Notes: a model not told the origin generated them from the sequence alone. A stretch of 64,000 nucleotides of DNA from Cephalopachus bancanus (GCA_027257055.1 JAPVLO010000278.1:3720001-3784000); one strand, 5' to 3'; shown: positions 23,006-34,329, numbered from the stretch's first letter. Program-made: numbers and translations.

Positions 23006-23330
23006 GGGCCCGGGCAGTATAATCTGCCTGTAATCCCAGCACTTTGGGAGGCCAAGGTGAGAGGATCACTTGAGCCCAGGAGTTTAAGACCAGCCTGAGA
23101 AACATAGTGAAAATTTGTCTCTACAAAAAAGAAAAAGAAAAAAAATAGCCAGGCTGGTGACATGTGTCTGTAGTCCCAGTTTCTGGGGAGGCTGAAGTGG
23201 AAAGACTGCCTGAGCCCATGAGTTTGAGGCTGTGGTGAGCCCATGATCGCACCACTGCCCTCTAGCCTGGGTGACAGAATGAGACCCTAAGTCAAAAAGA
23301 AAAAAGAAAAGAAAAGAAAAAGAAAGAAGG
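23006..23330 (+). mobile_element. Older Alu (AluJ-like) dimer
   Basis: Left arm 'CCTGTAATCCCAGCACTTTGGGAGGCCAAGG', internal A-rich linker, right arm with 'GTGGTGAGCCCATGATCGCACCACTG'. Unlike the lineage-type Alus it lacks the GGCC hairpin and ends 'GAGACCCTAAGTC', as ordinary AluJ does. Higher divergence and this right arm make it the older type shared with other primates. Confidence 0.9.
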
Positions 23331-23350
23331 AAGAGGAAGAGGAGGCGGAG
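23296..23350 (+). repeat. Homopurine tail of the Alu
   Basis: A run of A and G, AAAAG and GAAGG motifs turning into GGAAGAGGAGG; almost no pyrimidine over 50 bases. It grew from the Alu A tail and could form triplex DNA. Confidence 0.85.
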
Positions 23351-24350
23351 AATCTGAAGGCGACAAGCTAAAGGAGAAAGACCAGTCAGGAGATTTTAGC
23401 AGCAATTCAAGACAGTAATGACAGACACTCTCCCTAGAATGTCAGCAGTGGAGTAGTAAGAAGTCGTAAAATTCTAGATGTATGTTATACAAGTGGACTA
23501 ACAGAATATACCTTGAGTTGGATTTAGGGGATAAGAGGAAGAAAGGAGTTAAGGACTGGCATATTAAGAATGTAGTGTCTGAACATTCCACTGGACATTT
23601 TCCAAAGACAACTGGATGTAAATGTCTAGCATTTGGGGGAGAGGTCTGTCCTGGAGACACATTTGGAAACTGCTGACCTGTATTTGGTATTTAAAGTGCT
23701 AAGACTGAATAAGGAAGAGAGTAAAGATAAAGGAGAGAAGAGGAGCAGCAGTGGAGCCTTGGGATGCTCCAACACACGAAGAGGATAGAGAGGAAGAATG
23801 AACCAAGGGTGCCAGGTGGAATATTGCAATTGGAAAGTGAGTGGAGAAAAGGCAGAGGGTACCCAGCCATGCATAACGCACTGATAGATGAAACAAGGTG
23901 AAGATTAAAGATTAATCTCTGATTTTATGAATGTGGGAATCATGGGGATATTTTGGTGCAGTTTTGTTGACGTATTGGAATCGAAAACCCCAATGGGCTA
24001 GTTGAAGAAAAAGTAAAAGAATTTCAGATAGTAAGTACACACTAACCTTGTGAGGAATTTTGCTGCATAGGGGAGAAATAAAGATGGGCAAGGGAAGTTG
24101 GGGCCAAAGAAAGTTTTGTTTGCTTTGTTTTAAGATGAGAGAAATAATAGCATCCTCATGGGAATTATCCAACAGAGAGAAGAGAATTCCTGGAGCAAAA
24201 TCCTTGCATAAGCAAGTGGAAGTAAGATGTAGCACAAGTAGAAAACAAGGATTGGGTTTTGGATTAGAGCGCGGGCAGTCTAGCTCTGTTCACAGGTGGG
24301 AAGACTGCATCTGGGAGTAATCAAAGGGTGTAAGTCAGGAAGGCTGAAGA
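23346..24350 (-). repeat. L2-related repeat, antisense (right part)
   Basis: Continuation of the copy split by the Alu: 'GACCAGTCAGGAGATTTTAGCAGCAATTC', 'CCACTGGACATTTTCC..ACTGGATGTAAATGTC', 'GGGAGAGGTCTGTCCTGGAGA', 'GAGCCTTGGGATGCTCCAACA'. The order matches a long repeat common in primate genomes that I associate with L2. Whether the distal part belongs to L2 itself needs a repeat library. Confidence 0.6.
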
Positions 24351-24795
24351 TGCCTGTTTTAAACAAAGGACAGGGGCAATGTTAAGAAATTCAGTTTCGG
24401 GCCGTTTTTGTTGAATGCTTTTTCTTATGTAGGAAGTATACTAAAATTCTTTACTTTGTCACTTTCTAAGGGTCTAAACTATTTTGGTTGAGTACGGATC
24501 AGATTAAGCCTCTCTCAACTGTAATTCTATAAGGGAAGTTATGAATGAACAGTACTGTCCCACCCATAGCATTTAACTGTATTAATAGGTTTGTCCTTTG
24601 GTATGCAAAGTAACATATATTCTGTTCTACCCTAGTTCTGTTCTTTCTAAACAATAATCCAACTTACGTCCCCAAAATAACTTGCAGGCAGTGACCAGAT
24701 GCCTAAACCTCCTCCAATACATATTTATCAATTGTAGTTGACTTATCTATTAACAGCTGTCTGCTGCTTTATTATTATCATCGTGGGACATCAGG
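24351..24795. other. Unannotated DNA
   Basis: No gene or repeat recognised. Confidence 0.3.
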
Positions 24796-25020
24796 TATTC
24801 ATTCATTCCACAAATATTTTATATGATGCCCACTCTGGGGCAGCCATTTTATGAGGCCCTAAGGGAACCGCATGGACAAGGTATAGATGTTGTCCTCAGA
24901 CAGTGTAGTTGAGTGGGGTGGTGGATTACAGTTAAGCAATTGATTCCTGGTGTTAGGGTGGAGGACATTCAGAGAATGATGGGAGCACCTTGGGAAGCTG
25001 GGCAGGCACACACTGGGGAA
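24796..25020 (-). repeat. L2, antisense
   Basis: Begins 'TATTCATTCATTCCACAAATATTTTATATGATGCCC' (the L2 3' TGAA-type end read antisense), with 'GATGTTGTCCTCAGACAGTGTAGTTGAG' following. Confidence 0.7.
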
Positions 25021-25164
25021 TAATATGCATTAGAATGGCAAATGCATAACTAATTTACAAACTCACATATTTTAAGTGCCCCCTTGGAAGGGAATCCCTA
25101 TGATTCCATGGATTTGAAGAAATGCAATGCTACTAATGACCACTTTGGCTTATGACTTTGCTGG

Positions 25165-25280
25165 TAATATATTTATCCATTTAACAAGAAGGTACTAAGC
25201 ACAGAGACACTTCAGGTCCAACAGATACACTGGGGATACCGAGATAAAGAGGGTGGAACTCCTGCCTGCAAGAAGCTCAT
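25165..25280 (-). repeat. L2 3' end, antisense
   Basis: 'TTTATCCATTTAACAAGAAGGTACTAAGCACAG', 'CACTGGGGATACCGAGATAAAG', 'CTCCTGCCTGCAAGAAGCTC'. This is a second, separate antisense L2 end about 150 bp after the previous one. Confidence 0.65.
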
Positions 25281-25404
25281 TTTTCATATTCCTCTCTCCA
25301 CAGGCTCGCCTTTATATCAGTGGGAGTATAGAGCTTTTCTCCCCAGCGTTCTGTCTCTCATAGCTATCCACAGGAGAGTGAAAACAGAATAGACAGAGAG
25401 AGTA

Positions 25405-25745
25405 ATGTCCTCCTGTGCCTTCTAGGCTCATCAAATTCTTCCTTACCTCCCATGACCCAAATCAAATGTCATCTTCTTCTAAAAGTCTTTCCTAATAAAC
25501 CCGAAGTGACCTTTATATTTTTTAAGCCATGGCTCCTCATGTGGGAGTTACATATTATTATGTTATGGATTCTGAAATTATACACTTTCCATACATTTGT
25601 GTATTTCCTGCTACATTCCAGGTTTCTTGAGGTCAAGTACTGTGTTCTGATCTACTTTTACATATGATAAAGACTTAGTTCAAAGATTTATGTATATTAG
25701 GTGGCTAATGAGCATTTGGTAAATAAACGAATGAATAAACAAAAT
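25405..25745 (+). repeat. L2 3' end, sense
   Basis: 'CAAATGTCATCTTCTTCTAAAAGTCTTTCC', a TATTATGTTATGG middle, 'CCAGGTTTCTTGAGGTCAAGTACTGTG' and the ending 'GTAAATAAACGAATGAATAAAC' follow the L2 sense strand. Confidence 0.75.
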
Positions 25746-27432
25746 CACAACTTACTCCAATGGCCTCCCTTTTTCCCCTTTATCAATCTTATCTCTAGTA
25801 AATTCAGTTATATTCAAAAGTATTATTTTTGGATACTACATATTCTTTTTTCTGCATTCAATTATATTTCATTGAAGAAAAAGGAAAATAGAATGGTAAA
25901 AGAATAAAAGTCCCCATAAACACATCACCCAGTCTATAACCACTGTTTAACATCTTACTGTAGTTTCTTTCAATCTATACATACTCAGGTTTGAAACTAC
26001 ATTCTATCATGTTCTACATAAACCTTTGTATCCTATCTCAGAGATGATATTACAACAAGAATGTCAACACCAAGGAATTTTAGGCTGAATGAACACAAGT
26101 TAGAAGAGAAGGCTGTCCTAGAAGATTCTTGGATTAACTTGGAGAATGTAATCAGTCTCTTGGGACTTCAAGAGTTTCCTCATCTGTAAAATGGATGTAG
26201 GAGAACCTGAATGACTCTGAGGCTCCCTCGTCTCCGATGTGAATGACAATTTAATTCCATTATGTGTGAGGAAATGACTACTATTTGGTATAGTTACATG
26301 GAAGTTTTGGGGCTATTAACACAGCAATCTCCTCTCCTAGATGAGAAAACTGAGACTCAAAGAGTCTCCCTGACAGAGATCAACTTCTTACCAGTATTGT
26401 TCGACTCTAAGTCCGCCCATTTGTCTCAGTACTTGGAGGCTTCTCAATCATATTGAGGCAAAGACGGGATCACGTCTACCTATGGGTGGGAGTGGGAGAG
26501 ATGAGAGAGGATCATCACTGCCAAAACAGTTTCCAGGCCATCCACGGTGATGTTTTGCAACACTAGGATGGGCATTGTTTCGATAAAACTAGTGAGGTAC
26601 AGTTTTTTTTTAAAGGAGCTTAGATTCTTATTGGGAAGACAGACCTGACTCATAACACTACCACATGCTGTCTATGGCGATTTACTAGTCAAGAGCCAAC
26701 AAACATTGCAGGACAGGGCTGATGCAAGCTGTCAAGGCCAGGTGGAAAAGGTAAAGCCAACAATGAGTGGGCCAGTCAGGAGGCTTGAAAGCCAGGGAAG
26801 AGCAGGTGGGATGCCAAAGCGTAGGAGCATAGCAGGAGCTCAAGACAGGGGCATGACCAGGTGTAGAAAACTGGACTAGCCAACAGAAGACATCAAAGTC
26901 CCAGTCTAACAGACACAAGAGATCAGCTTCTTTGCCAATCTGGGTTCCAAAGCCAGTGAGCAAGCAGCCAAGGTGTACTCATTAGGCTTGAGCCAGTGCT
27001 TTGAGTCCAAATGCTGGCACTCCTTTCGAAAAGTCTGTGCTCCTGAGACCCCCTACTTGCACTTATTTTCAAGCATGACCTCTAATTTCACATGACCCCC
27101 AATTCCAGTGCCTGCATTATAATATGATGGCACTGTAGAATTGAGCTGAATCCAGACCAGATCGTTTGGGGTAAGAAACTTCTCAGCCATAGACTTCTTG
27201 GTGTAGCCACATCTTCAGGTTCATATGATGGACTTTAAAAAGGTCTGTTAGGATACAAACTCAAAATTTTATATTTTTGCTTATAAAAGAGATCTTTGGT
27301 TAATCTCTGAGTTTAAGTTTCTAAGCACATTTTCAAACATATTACTAAACGGAGGGGGTCAGGAAACTTGGTTTGTGGTCACTTCCTTTCTCTGGAAGTC
27401 AATCAGAGAATTAAAGTAGACTATCTGAATTT
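25746..27432. other. Unannotated DNA with scattered MIR remnants
   Basis: Small MIR-like pieces occur at about 26140-26215 ('GAGTTTCCTCATCTGTAAAATGGATG') and 26335-26365 ('AGATGAGAAAACTGAGACTCAAAGAG', antisense). The 26685-26990 part is GC-richer with repeated GGGC/AGGAGC words and could be an unrecognised LTR. No gene is supported. Confidence 0.35.
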
Positions 27433-27665
27433 CATCTTTTAAATAAAATTTTTTATTTGAAGTAATTTTAGACACAAAAAGTTACAAATACAGTGGGAAA
27501 ATTTCCTGCATGCTGTTTACCCAGTTTCCCCTAAAGTTAGCATGTTATATAGCCATGATATATTTGTCAAAACTAGAAAACGAACACCAGATATTATCAA
27601 CCAAAACACAGACTTTATTCATACTTTACCAAATTACATTTTGACTCCCAAATACTGTTGCTTTA
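27433..27665 (-). mobile_element. Old L1 (L1M type) 3' fragment, antisense
   Basis: 'TTATTTGAAGTAATTTTAGACACAAAAAGTT', 'CTGTTTACCCAGTTTCCCCTAAAGTTAGCATG', 'ATATTTGTCAAAACTAGAAAACG' and 'AGACTTTATTCATACTTTACC' follow the antisense L1M 3' UTR pattern. Confidence 0.65.
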
Positions 27666-28022
27666 AAATATCAAGGTATCTGATTTTTTGTGTTTTGTTT
27701 ATTTTTGAGATCATTTTTAAGGGCCTATTTTGGGATGAGGAAGGTCTAGTGGTGATTCATACTCATACTTTGAGAACATGCTCAGGAGAAAGTTCTGAAA
27801 CAGAAGAAAAATGTCAATCAGAGCTTCCAGGTTGGAGGTCAAGGGAACAAAGCCTTGATTTGTAAGGACAGAGTCCAGTTATCATGGGCAAGACAGGAGC
27901 ACGTAGAATGGATTTATTTTAGTCAAATGATTCTAATCTTCTAACTCTACCCACCAAAATCTCTCAAAGCTTAAAATATAGCAGAAAACCCTTACTCCTG
28001 ACATACTAAGACGCATTACATA
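27666..28022. other. Unannotated DNA
   Basis: It may continue the L1M fragment to about 27790; nothing else recognised. Confidence 0.3.
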
Positions 28023-28596
28023 TATGAGGGGGCCCCCAAAAAACAGGATTTAGTTATTAAAAATTGTGTATTTATTCTTATATGTTTAAACTTCAGTCAC
28101 CTTCAAAGTACTTTTTGTGTGATGCAATACACCTATTGAGATGCTTTTTCAACTGCTCAGAATAGTTTATGAACTCATTAGTTTTGATGCCTTTAGTGCT
28201 TCTGCCATTTTTTGTTTCACCCCATCCACATTGTCAAAACTTTTCCCTTTGAGAACTTGTTTCATTCAGGAAAACAGCAAAAGGTTGCTCAGGGCAAGAT
28301 CTGGTGAGAAGGGAGGGTGAGACATGGGAGTAATGCCGTTTTTACTCAAAAACTGCTAAATAGTCAGCACGGTGTGGGCAGGTGCACTCATAAAGCACCA
28401 GTTATGGAATGGGCAAATGTGTTGAAAGAATCTCCCAAAAAAATTTACTGAAACCAAACACAGCCTCTCACAACAATGCTAACTGGTACACTGATGCCAA
28501 TGGTTCCTAAAACACTTACCTGACAGAAGAAGCCTGTGCTACAAGGGGCCCACCCTCAAAACATAATTCCGGGGTTTTTTGGGGGGGAGTGCATAT
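28023..28596 (-). mobile_element. Mariner transposon, internally deleted, transposase remnant
   Basis: Both ends are present and inverted (TATGAGGGGGCCCCCAAAA at left; reverse complement of GGGGTTTTTTGGGGGGGAG at right), with TA at each edge, the mariner target. At about 570 bp against about 1.3 kb for a full element, most of the transposase is deleted. On the minus strand the remaining C-terminal part reads SAPAHT, then FLSKNGITP, HPPFSPDLAL and ..VLKGKSFDNVDGVKQKM, matching mariner transposase order; SPDLA holds the third catalytic Asp of the DD34D triad. The second Asp, normally in HDN before APAH, is lost, and in-frame stops interrupt the frame, so it is inactive. The ends do not match the human HSMAR ends as I remember them. 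Confidence 0.88.
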
Positions 28597-28947
28597 ATGC
28601 TTAGCAATATATTATTTTCAACTTAGTTACCTTTGCTTTGTTTGTGTTTTCATTCTTCATGTGGATCTAGTCTGGATTAAGATAGTAAAATGCATGCAAG
28701 GGGGCTTCATTTAAATATGTTCAATGGAGTCTCTTAATAATCACCATGAGATAATCAACCTTATCAATTTTGTATTTTTCTCCTTTCTAATTTTCTCATT
28801 TATTTCATTTCTTGGGAAATGAAGTATTGAAAATTCTGAAAGTAATTCTCTTCAAGTGATGCCATCTCTAGAGCAACATATAAAGATTAGCATAATAATG
28901 TATTGAAGGATTGGGAGGACCTCTGATAAACAAAGGCAAAAAAAGTG
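28597..28947. other. AT-rich unannotated DNA
   Basis: No gene or repeat recognised. Confidence 0.3.
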
Positions 28948-29110
28948 TGAGGCACTGTATTGACCATTTTATAAATGTTAACTCTTTTATTATGGGCAGA
29001 TTCTATTATTATTTCCATTCTACAGATGAGGAAACTGAGAATTATAGAGATAACTTGGCCAACTCATACAGCCATGGCAAATGGAATTAGGAGCCCACTT
29101 TCCTACCTCA
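28948..29110 (-). repeat. MIR SINE, antisense
   Basis: 'ATTATTATTTCCATTCTACAGATGAGGAAACTGAGAATTATAGAGA' and 'ACTTGGCCAACTCATACAGCC' are antisense MIR core sequence. Confidence 0.8.
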
Positions 29111-30109
29111 ACACCGTATAGGCTCCATTTTCAGAATTTTTGCATAGCAGTTGTCTCATTCCATGAGACAATTAGAAGGAAACTCAGTGGTGTTCTCATC
29201 AAAAGGAAATATGTGTGACTGTACTCTGTGAACTCTACACAACTATATATCAATAATACTTTTATTACTGTTACCCAGTGAAAGCAAAGGCAAGAACTAT
29301 CAATTTTTTCCCAGGTTTTAAACTGTCACATAATTACTCCAATTAATGTTTCCAGCTTCTGTGGTGGAAATGCCCAGTCCATATACCAATTGTAATAAAA
29401 AATGAAGGAGACATAGGCAGGAGAGAAGGGAGGGGGAGACATTTTGAAATTTCAGAATCTGAGTAACAAACATGTAATGTTTTAGGACTAGCCTAAAGGC
29501 AGAGAATGCTTCTGGACAAAAACAAAAATCTCTTCCAAAGTTTCCTTTTCAAAGAGATTATAATTTCTGGTGACAATTTCCACTCTCCCTTTTCAATCCA
29601 TTTTTTTTTTCCTTGAGAAATTTTTTTTTTAAATAAATACATCTGGACAGTTTACAAAGTCCTCAGAGGCTGAAAAACTAGCTATAACAAGTACTATATT
29701 TGACACATTTTTCTTCAGGCTAAGTTACTTCATTTAAGGTTTTAATGTTTAAATAAACTGCTGCCCAAATCAATAATCTACAAAATCATTCACTTGGGGA
29801 GAGGTCTTCAATCCTTATGCCCCATTTAAGGTTGATTTGTATGTAAAATGAATGCATTTTATTATATTCCATTCTGCTCCATGCCCTCCTGAAAAAGTTG
29901 TGTGTATATCTTCAGAGAAGAAACTAAGACAAGCCTCTGACTATTGTGCCACAAGCAATACTTAGTACAATGAAGACGCTAAATCTGGTCTGAGAATGTG
30001 ACAGGGCAGACATCAGGAAAACCTCCCTTGTGACCCTGTTTACCACAGGCAAGACAATAGAGTGGCCAGGAAGGTAGACTTTGAGATGGCTGGACTGACT
30101 CAGTTGAAA
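29111..30109. other. AT-rich unannotated DNA
   Basis: Poly(T) runs near 29600-29632; no gene or repeat family recognised. Confidence 0.3.
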
Positions 30110-30560
30110 CCCAGTTTTGCTAATTGCTCAAAGTGAGACTTCAAGCAAATTGCTCAAGCTCTCTGTACCCATTTCTTTATAAAATAGAGATAATAATAGA
30201 GAGTTATATAACCATGAAGAAGGACAAAATTATGAACTTCACAGCAACTTAGACGGAATTAGAGTCTATAATACTGAGTGATCTATCACAGAAACAAAGA
30301 ACTGAGTACCACATGTTCTCACTCATAAGCAGACCTTGAACCATTATCGTTAATACTCTAAGAAAGGGATTGGCAGTAGTGAGAAACTGCTGGGAAGGGG
30401 GTGTACAACCCAACAAGGGTACCTGCATAATGAGCATTTGTATACCTAACCCTGAATGTACCTCACGGCTTTAAAATAAAATTTTTAAAATAGACAGTTA
30501 CTTCATAAGATTGTCGTATAGTTGATATACAAGGTTAGTCATTATTATTTATCATAGACT
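30110..30560 (+). repeat. MIR SINE split by a short L1
   Basis: The left half (30110-30206) contains 'TTGCTAATTGCTCAAAGTGAG..CAAATTGCTCAAGCTCTCTGTACCC' and 'TATAAAATAGAGATAATAATAG'. The right half resumes after the L1 with 'TACTTCATAAGATTGTCGTATAG'. Joined, they form a normal sense MIR. Confidence 0.75.
30207..30488 (+). mobile_element. Short L1 3' end (about 280 bp)
   Basis: Holds only the end of ORF2 and the 3' UTR: 'GAAGGACAAAATTATGAAC', 'ACTGAGTGATCTATCACAGAAAC', 'AAGGGTACCTGCATAATG' and a short A-rich tail. Flanking repeats of 12 bp (30195-30206 and 30489-30500, one mismatch) fit a target-site duplication. Confidence 0.9.
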
Positions 30561-31440
30561 TATGTAAATGAGTCCAAGTTCCTATTGCTCACTGCATGAC
30601 AGTCACTTAGTCAAGAGACAAGATATTGGGGCAAGGAAGGTGACTTTATTTCAGAGAGTCAGCAAGCCGAAAAGGTGGTGGACTAATGTCGTAACGAATC
30701 ATCTTAAGTTAATACAACATTTAGGCTCCTTTTACATTAGGGGACCAAGGAAGAGGAAGGAGGTTGAAGTCAAGGGGTGACCGATGATCACAGACATGTG
30801 GGTGGCAGTGAGGGTCTGCAGGGGTTGTGAAACATCTCTGTCCTTGGTCAGGTCGCAAAGCTCCTATAAATCTTTAGCATAACATTGTCACTTGCCTTCA
30901 CACCTTCCCTATCCCCTTGGGGGCTAGTTTTGGAAAGGGGTTATTATCATCCTTGCTTTCAAATATAAACTAAATTCCTCCCATATTTAGCTTGGCCTAC
31001 AAGCAGAGGTAAGCAGAACCAGTTATCCTAAAAGATTTCACCATGGGATGGAGAGGGAGGCGAAGAGCAAAATGGAGTTAGTCATGCTAAGCTTCCTTTT
31101 CACTGTTACAGAAAAAATCGAAAGCACTTACATCTCTCAAAACTGTTGCTTCTGAGGCCCGACCATATCCCAGCTGAACCCTGCGAGAGTTGTCTCAGAT
31201 GGCCGGCATGCCCCCCTCCTGAAACAGTTCTGCAGACCACGTTTTTCTTGCTTCCCCTTAGAGCAGAGGATATTTCCCATTGTAGACCCCAGCCATCTCC
31301 AAACTTGAAATTGCACTCTGTAATAAAACAAAATTTTATATCTTTCTGGTTAAGAATCATTACTGTAAAACAATGATCCCATGAAGCTTGTATTATGGTG
31401 GAAAGAGAAAGTTCATAAAAAGGTAAACAGATGATCATAT
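30561..31440. other. Unannotated DNA
   Basis: No family recognised. The 31100-31330 part is slightly GC-richer with overlapping frames on both strands (to 110 codons) and no domain. Confidence 0.3.
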
Positions 31441-32215
31441 AACATGTCTTTGGCTGACAAGGGGTACTATTTCATATGGAGATCAGGGACAACCTCTCCA
31501 TCAAGGTAGCATTAGATCAGAGACAAGAAAAGAAAGAAGCAGTCTAGGCAGAGGCAAAAACAAGTTCAAAAGCCCTAAGAAGGGGATGAGCTTGATGAGT
31601 TCAAGGAATGGCAGGGAACCTAGAATAGATGGAATTCTGGGCAAGAGGGAGAGTCAGGGCAGATGGGGTCAGAGAGAGTAGGGCCTGAACATAGAGAGGC
31701 TTGTAGACCATGATGAAGACTTTCAATTTTATTTTATTTTATTTTATTTTTTTCTTTTTGAGTTGGAGTCTCACTGTCACCCAGACTGGAGTGCAGTGGC
31801 CGGGAGCAGCCTCAACCTGCTGGGCTCTGGCGATCCTTCGGCCTCAGCCTTCCAAGTAGCTGGAACTATAGGCGCACGCTACCACACCCAGCTAAGTTTT
31901 TAATTTTATTGTAGAGATGAGGTCTCGCCTGCCCAGGCAGGTCTCGAACCTGTGGGCTCAGGCAATCCACTCACCTCAGCCTCCCAAAGGCACAGGATTA
32001 CAGGCTGAGCCACTGAGCCTGGCTGACTTTCAATTTTATAATGAAGAGCCATTGAAGGGCTTTGAGCAGGGGTCTGACTGATCTGTTTCAGAAGGTCACT
32101 CTGGCCACTGGTGTAGAATAGACCATAGGGACTCATTGGCAAAAAGAAGCCAAAGGATGAGAGAGAAAGTGACCATACTGAGTGTGCTCTAGAAAAGTGC
32201 TAAATTCAGCAAATA
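31441..32215 (-). repeat. L2-related repeat, antisense, split by an Alu
   Basis: Left part to 31717: 'GACAACCTCTCCATCAAGG', 'AAAAGCCCTAAGAAGG', 'CTTGTAGACCATGATGAAGACTTTCAATTTTA'. Right part from 32040: 'AAGAGCCATTGAAGGGCTTTGAGCAGGGGTCTGACTGATC', 'CACTCTGGCCACTGGTGTAGAATAGACC'. The two halves join across the Alu. Confidence 0.7.
31733..32024 (-). mobile_element. Alu dimer, lineage-type, reverse orientation
   Basis: Full length in reverse, with an (AAAAT)n-type tail at left. Perfect 15-bp target duplications (GACTTTCAATTTTAT) lie at 31718-31732 and 32025-32039. In the B-box hairpin, read on the minus strand, the stem is CAGG/CCTG (31938-31952) rather than CGGG/CCCG, a paired change. The right-arm GGCC hairpin is partly deleted here (GGCCGGGAGCAGCC region shortened). 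Confidence 0.96.
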
Positions 32216-32249
32216 TTTTAGAGAGAGGTCAAGTATCTGGTGACACTCG

Positions 32250-32250
<1 letters not shown>

Positions 32251-32283
<33 letters not shown>
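32251..32283 (+). repeat. (TG)n microsatellite, about 16 units
   Basis: Uninterrupted TG run, likely length-polymorphic. Confidence 0.98.
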
Positions 32284-32287
<4 letters not shown>

Positions 32288-32526
32288 GGCTGTAAAATAA
32301 ACAGAAGAGCAAACTGTCACTCGAAACTTTTGTAATATTCAGTGAGATGGGGCTGCTACCTGAGGAGTCTCTCAGTCACATTTACTTACTTTCATCTCCA
32401 AAACTAGCAGGCGATCTTTCTGCCATGTTTTCTTCACAATGGAATAAGAGTAGCAAATCTTCATTTCAGAAGATTTCTAGGTAGTTGCAGAATATTGAAA
32501 CCATATCGTCCCTGGAGAGCTTGGTT

Positions 32527-32645
32527 GTATTCATTCACTAGCTAAAGGATCATTGATTGAACATGTATTCATGTCTGCTATGTGTTTGGGTACTGTCCTA
32601 GGTGCTGAAGTGACCGTGATTAACCAGGAACTTCTCTCTACACAG
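32527..32645 (-). repeat. L2 3' end, antisense
   Basis: 'TGATTGAACATGTATTCATGTCTGCTATGTG', 'GGTACTGTCCTAGGTGCTGAAG' are antisense L2. Confidence 0.65.
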
Positions 32646-32869
32646 GTAATTCAAAACTGAACCTTTGTAAATTTTACAATTACCCCATACTATAGCCTTT
32701 GGTATTGACTAAGAGTAAGAAAAAAATAGACTTTAAGTATCAAAATGTCCAGAATCCTCCTAACTACAGTTTTCTGAGCCCCATCCTCCTCCCCAACCTA
32801 CCCCACCCTCCCACACACTGTGATTTCACTGTTCTGTAACTTTGCATGTTCTGCTATTTTCTTCCTATC

Positions 32870-33190
32870 TGGCTGAAAAACCTTGCTCTTTCTTGAATGC
32901 CATCAATTCAACTCAATCAACTCCTAGAAAACCTGTCCTGAATTTCCTCTGCCCAGAGCAGGATTGAGTCCACTCACCATATTTTGTGACCTGTTCTATT
33001 ATAGAACTTGTCATTCTCTATTGCGATTATTGGTTTGCATATCTATCTTCTTGAATAAACTGTAAACATAATCACAGGGACCATGTCTTAATTTTTGTTT
33101 TCTGATGCCTAGAACAGGACCTGACATGTAATAAGCACTGATTAATTCTATGTTTAAAAAAAGAATGAACCAATCAATCAATCAATTAGA
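32870..33190 (+). repeat. L2 3' end, sense, with (AATC) tail
   Basis: 'GAAAACCTGTCCTGAATTTCC', 'TTATAGAACTTGTCATTCTCTATTGCG', 'CACAGGGACCATGTCTTAATTTTTG', 'GATGCCTAGAACAGGACCTGACATG' and a terminal AATC run (33164-33186) mark the L2 3' end. Confidence 0.8.
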
Positions 33191-33757
33191 TATTGTCAAA
33201 TAGTCCCCTTCTTTAATTTCATGACTGATAAATAGCAGTCAGGAACTACAATTTATATCTGAGAAACATCTATGTCTTCTGTAACAGGGTAACCATTTTA
33301 TATTTACTATTGAATTTTTACCCAGGCACCATCTAATATGAGATGAAGATCTCCTCAGAATTTATTAAAAATATGACCTTGAGAGGGAGACTTTAGATTC
33401 TTCACTATTCTTTAAATGGGACTCAAGTACTGGCATTTTCTAACTTACAGAATCTGGAAATAAAGTTTTATTTTTCTCTAGCTGTGAAAATCTTTTTTTT
33501 TTTTTTTTCAACAGTTGTTTTTTTTTTTTTTTAATGGCATCAACCCATGAAAGTCAGCCTTCACATAAACCTGGTTATTGCTGGAGAAAAGAAGTTCTGT
33601 GCCATTAAATAACTATAGAGGAGAATTCATTAAAAAAAAAAATACAAACTAAAAGCTAGGCTTTAGATATTGTGATTTAGTTTTTGAATCTAAATGTCAA
33701 TGTGGAATTAAAGAACATTAAAGGTCTTTATCATGGAATAGGACAGTGAACATTTTT
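33191..33757. other. Unannotated DNA with poly(T) tracts
   Basis: T runs lie at 33493-33508 and 33518-33532. No gene or family recognised. Confidence 0.3.
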
Positions 33758-33769
33758 TAAAAATCAGGC

Positions 33770-34329
33770 TGGCAATTCCTAAAAGTTCTAAACATTGACC
33801 TTCCATATTACTCCACAATCCCCCTACTGGGAATATACGCGGAAGAACTCAAATCACTCTATAAAAAAGATACCTGCACACGTATGTTTATCGCAGCATT
33901 ATTCACAATAGCAAGAACATGGAACCAACCATGCTGCCCATCAAAAGAGAACTGGATAAAAAAATGTGGTACATGTACACAATGGAATATTGCACAGCCG
34001 AAAAGAAGAACAAAATCATGAGGTTCACAGCAACCTGGATGGAATTAGAGTCTATAATACTGAGTGATCTTTCACAGAAACAAAGATCTGAGTATCATAT
34101 GTTCTCACTCATAAGTGGACCTTGAACAACTATCATAATACTACAAGAAAAGGATTGACAGTAGCAGGAAACTGGGGGGGGGGAGGTGGGATTAACAATA
34201 GTAGAAATCTGGCTGGGGAAAGAGGGGCACACCTCATCAACAAGGGTACCTGCACAATGAATATTTGTATACCTAACTCTGAATTGTACCCCACAATTTT
34301 AAAATAAAAAAAGTTAAAAGTTAAAAATT
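33770..34329 (+). mobile_element. Short L1, ORF2 C-terminus and 3' UTR
   Basis: Starts at 'TGGCAATTCCTAAAAGTTC' and runs through 'CCCCCTACTGGGAATATAC' and 'GAATATTGCACAGCCG' to a 3' UTR with a 10-base G run (34174-34183) and the ending GAATTGTACCCCACA. Flanking 12-bp repeats (33758-33769 and 34330-34341, one mismatch) fit a target duplication. A 68-codon piece of ORF2 (33919-34125) stays open, but the element is severely truncated. Confidence 0.92.

Noticed and set aside
31718..32039. Gene-like GC-rich patch
   Set aside because: It is a reverse Alu with perfect target duplications.
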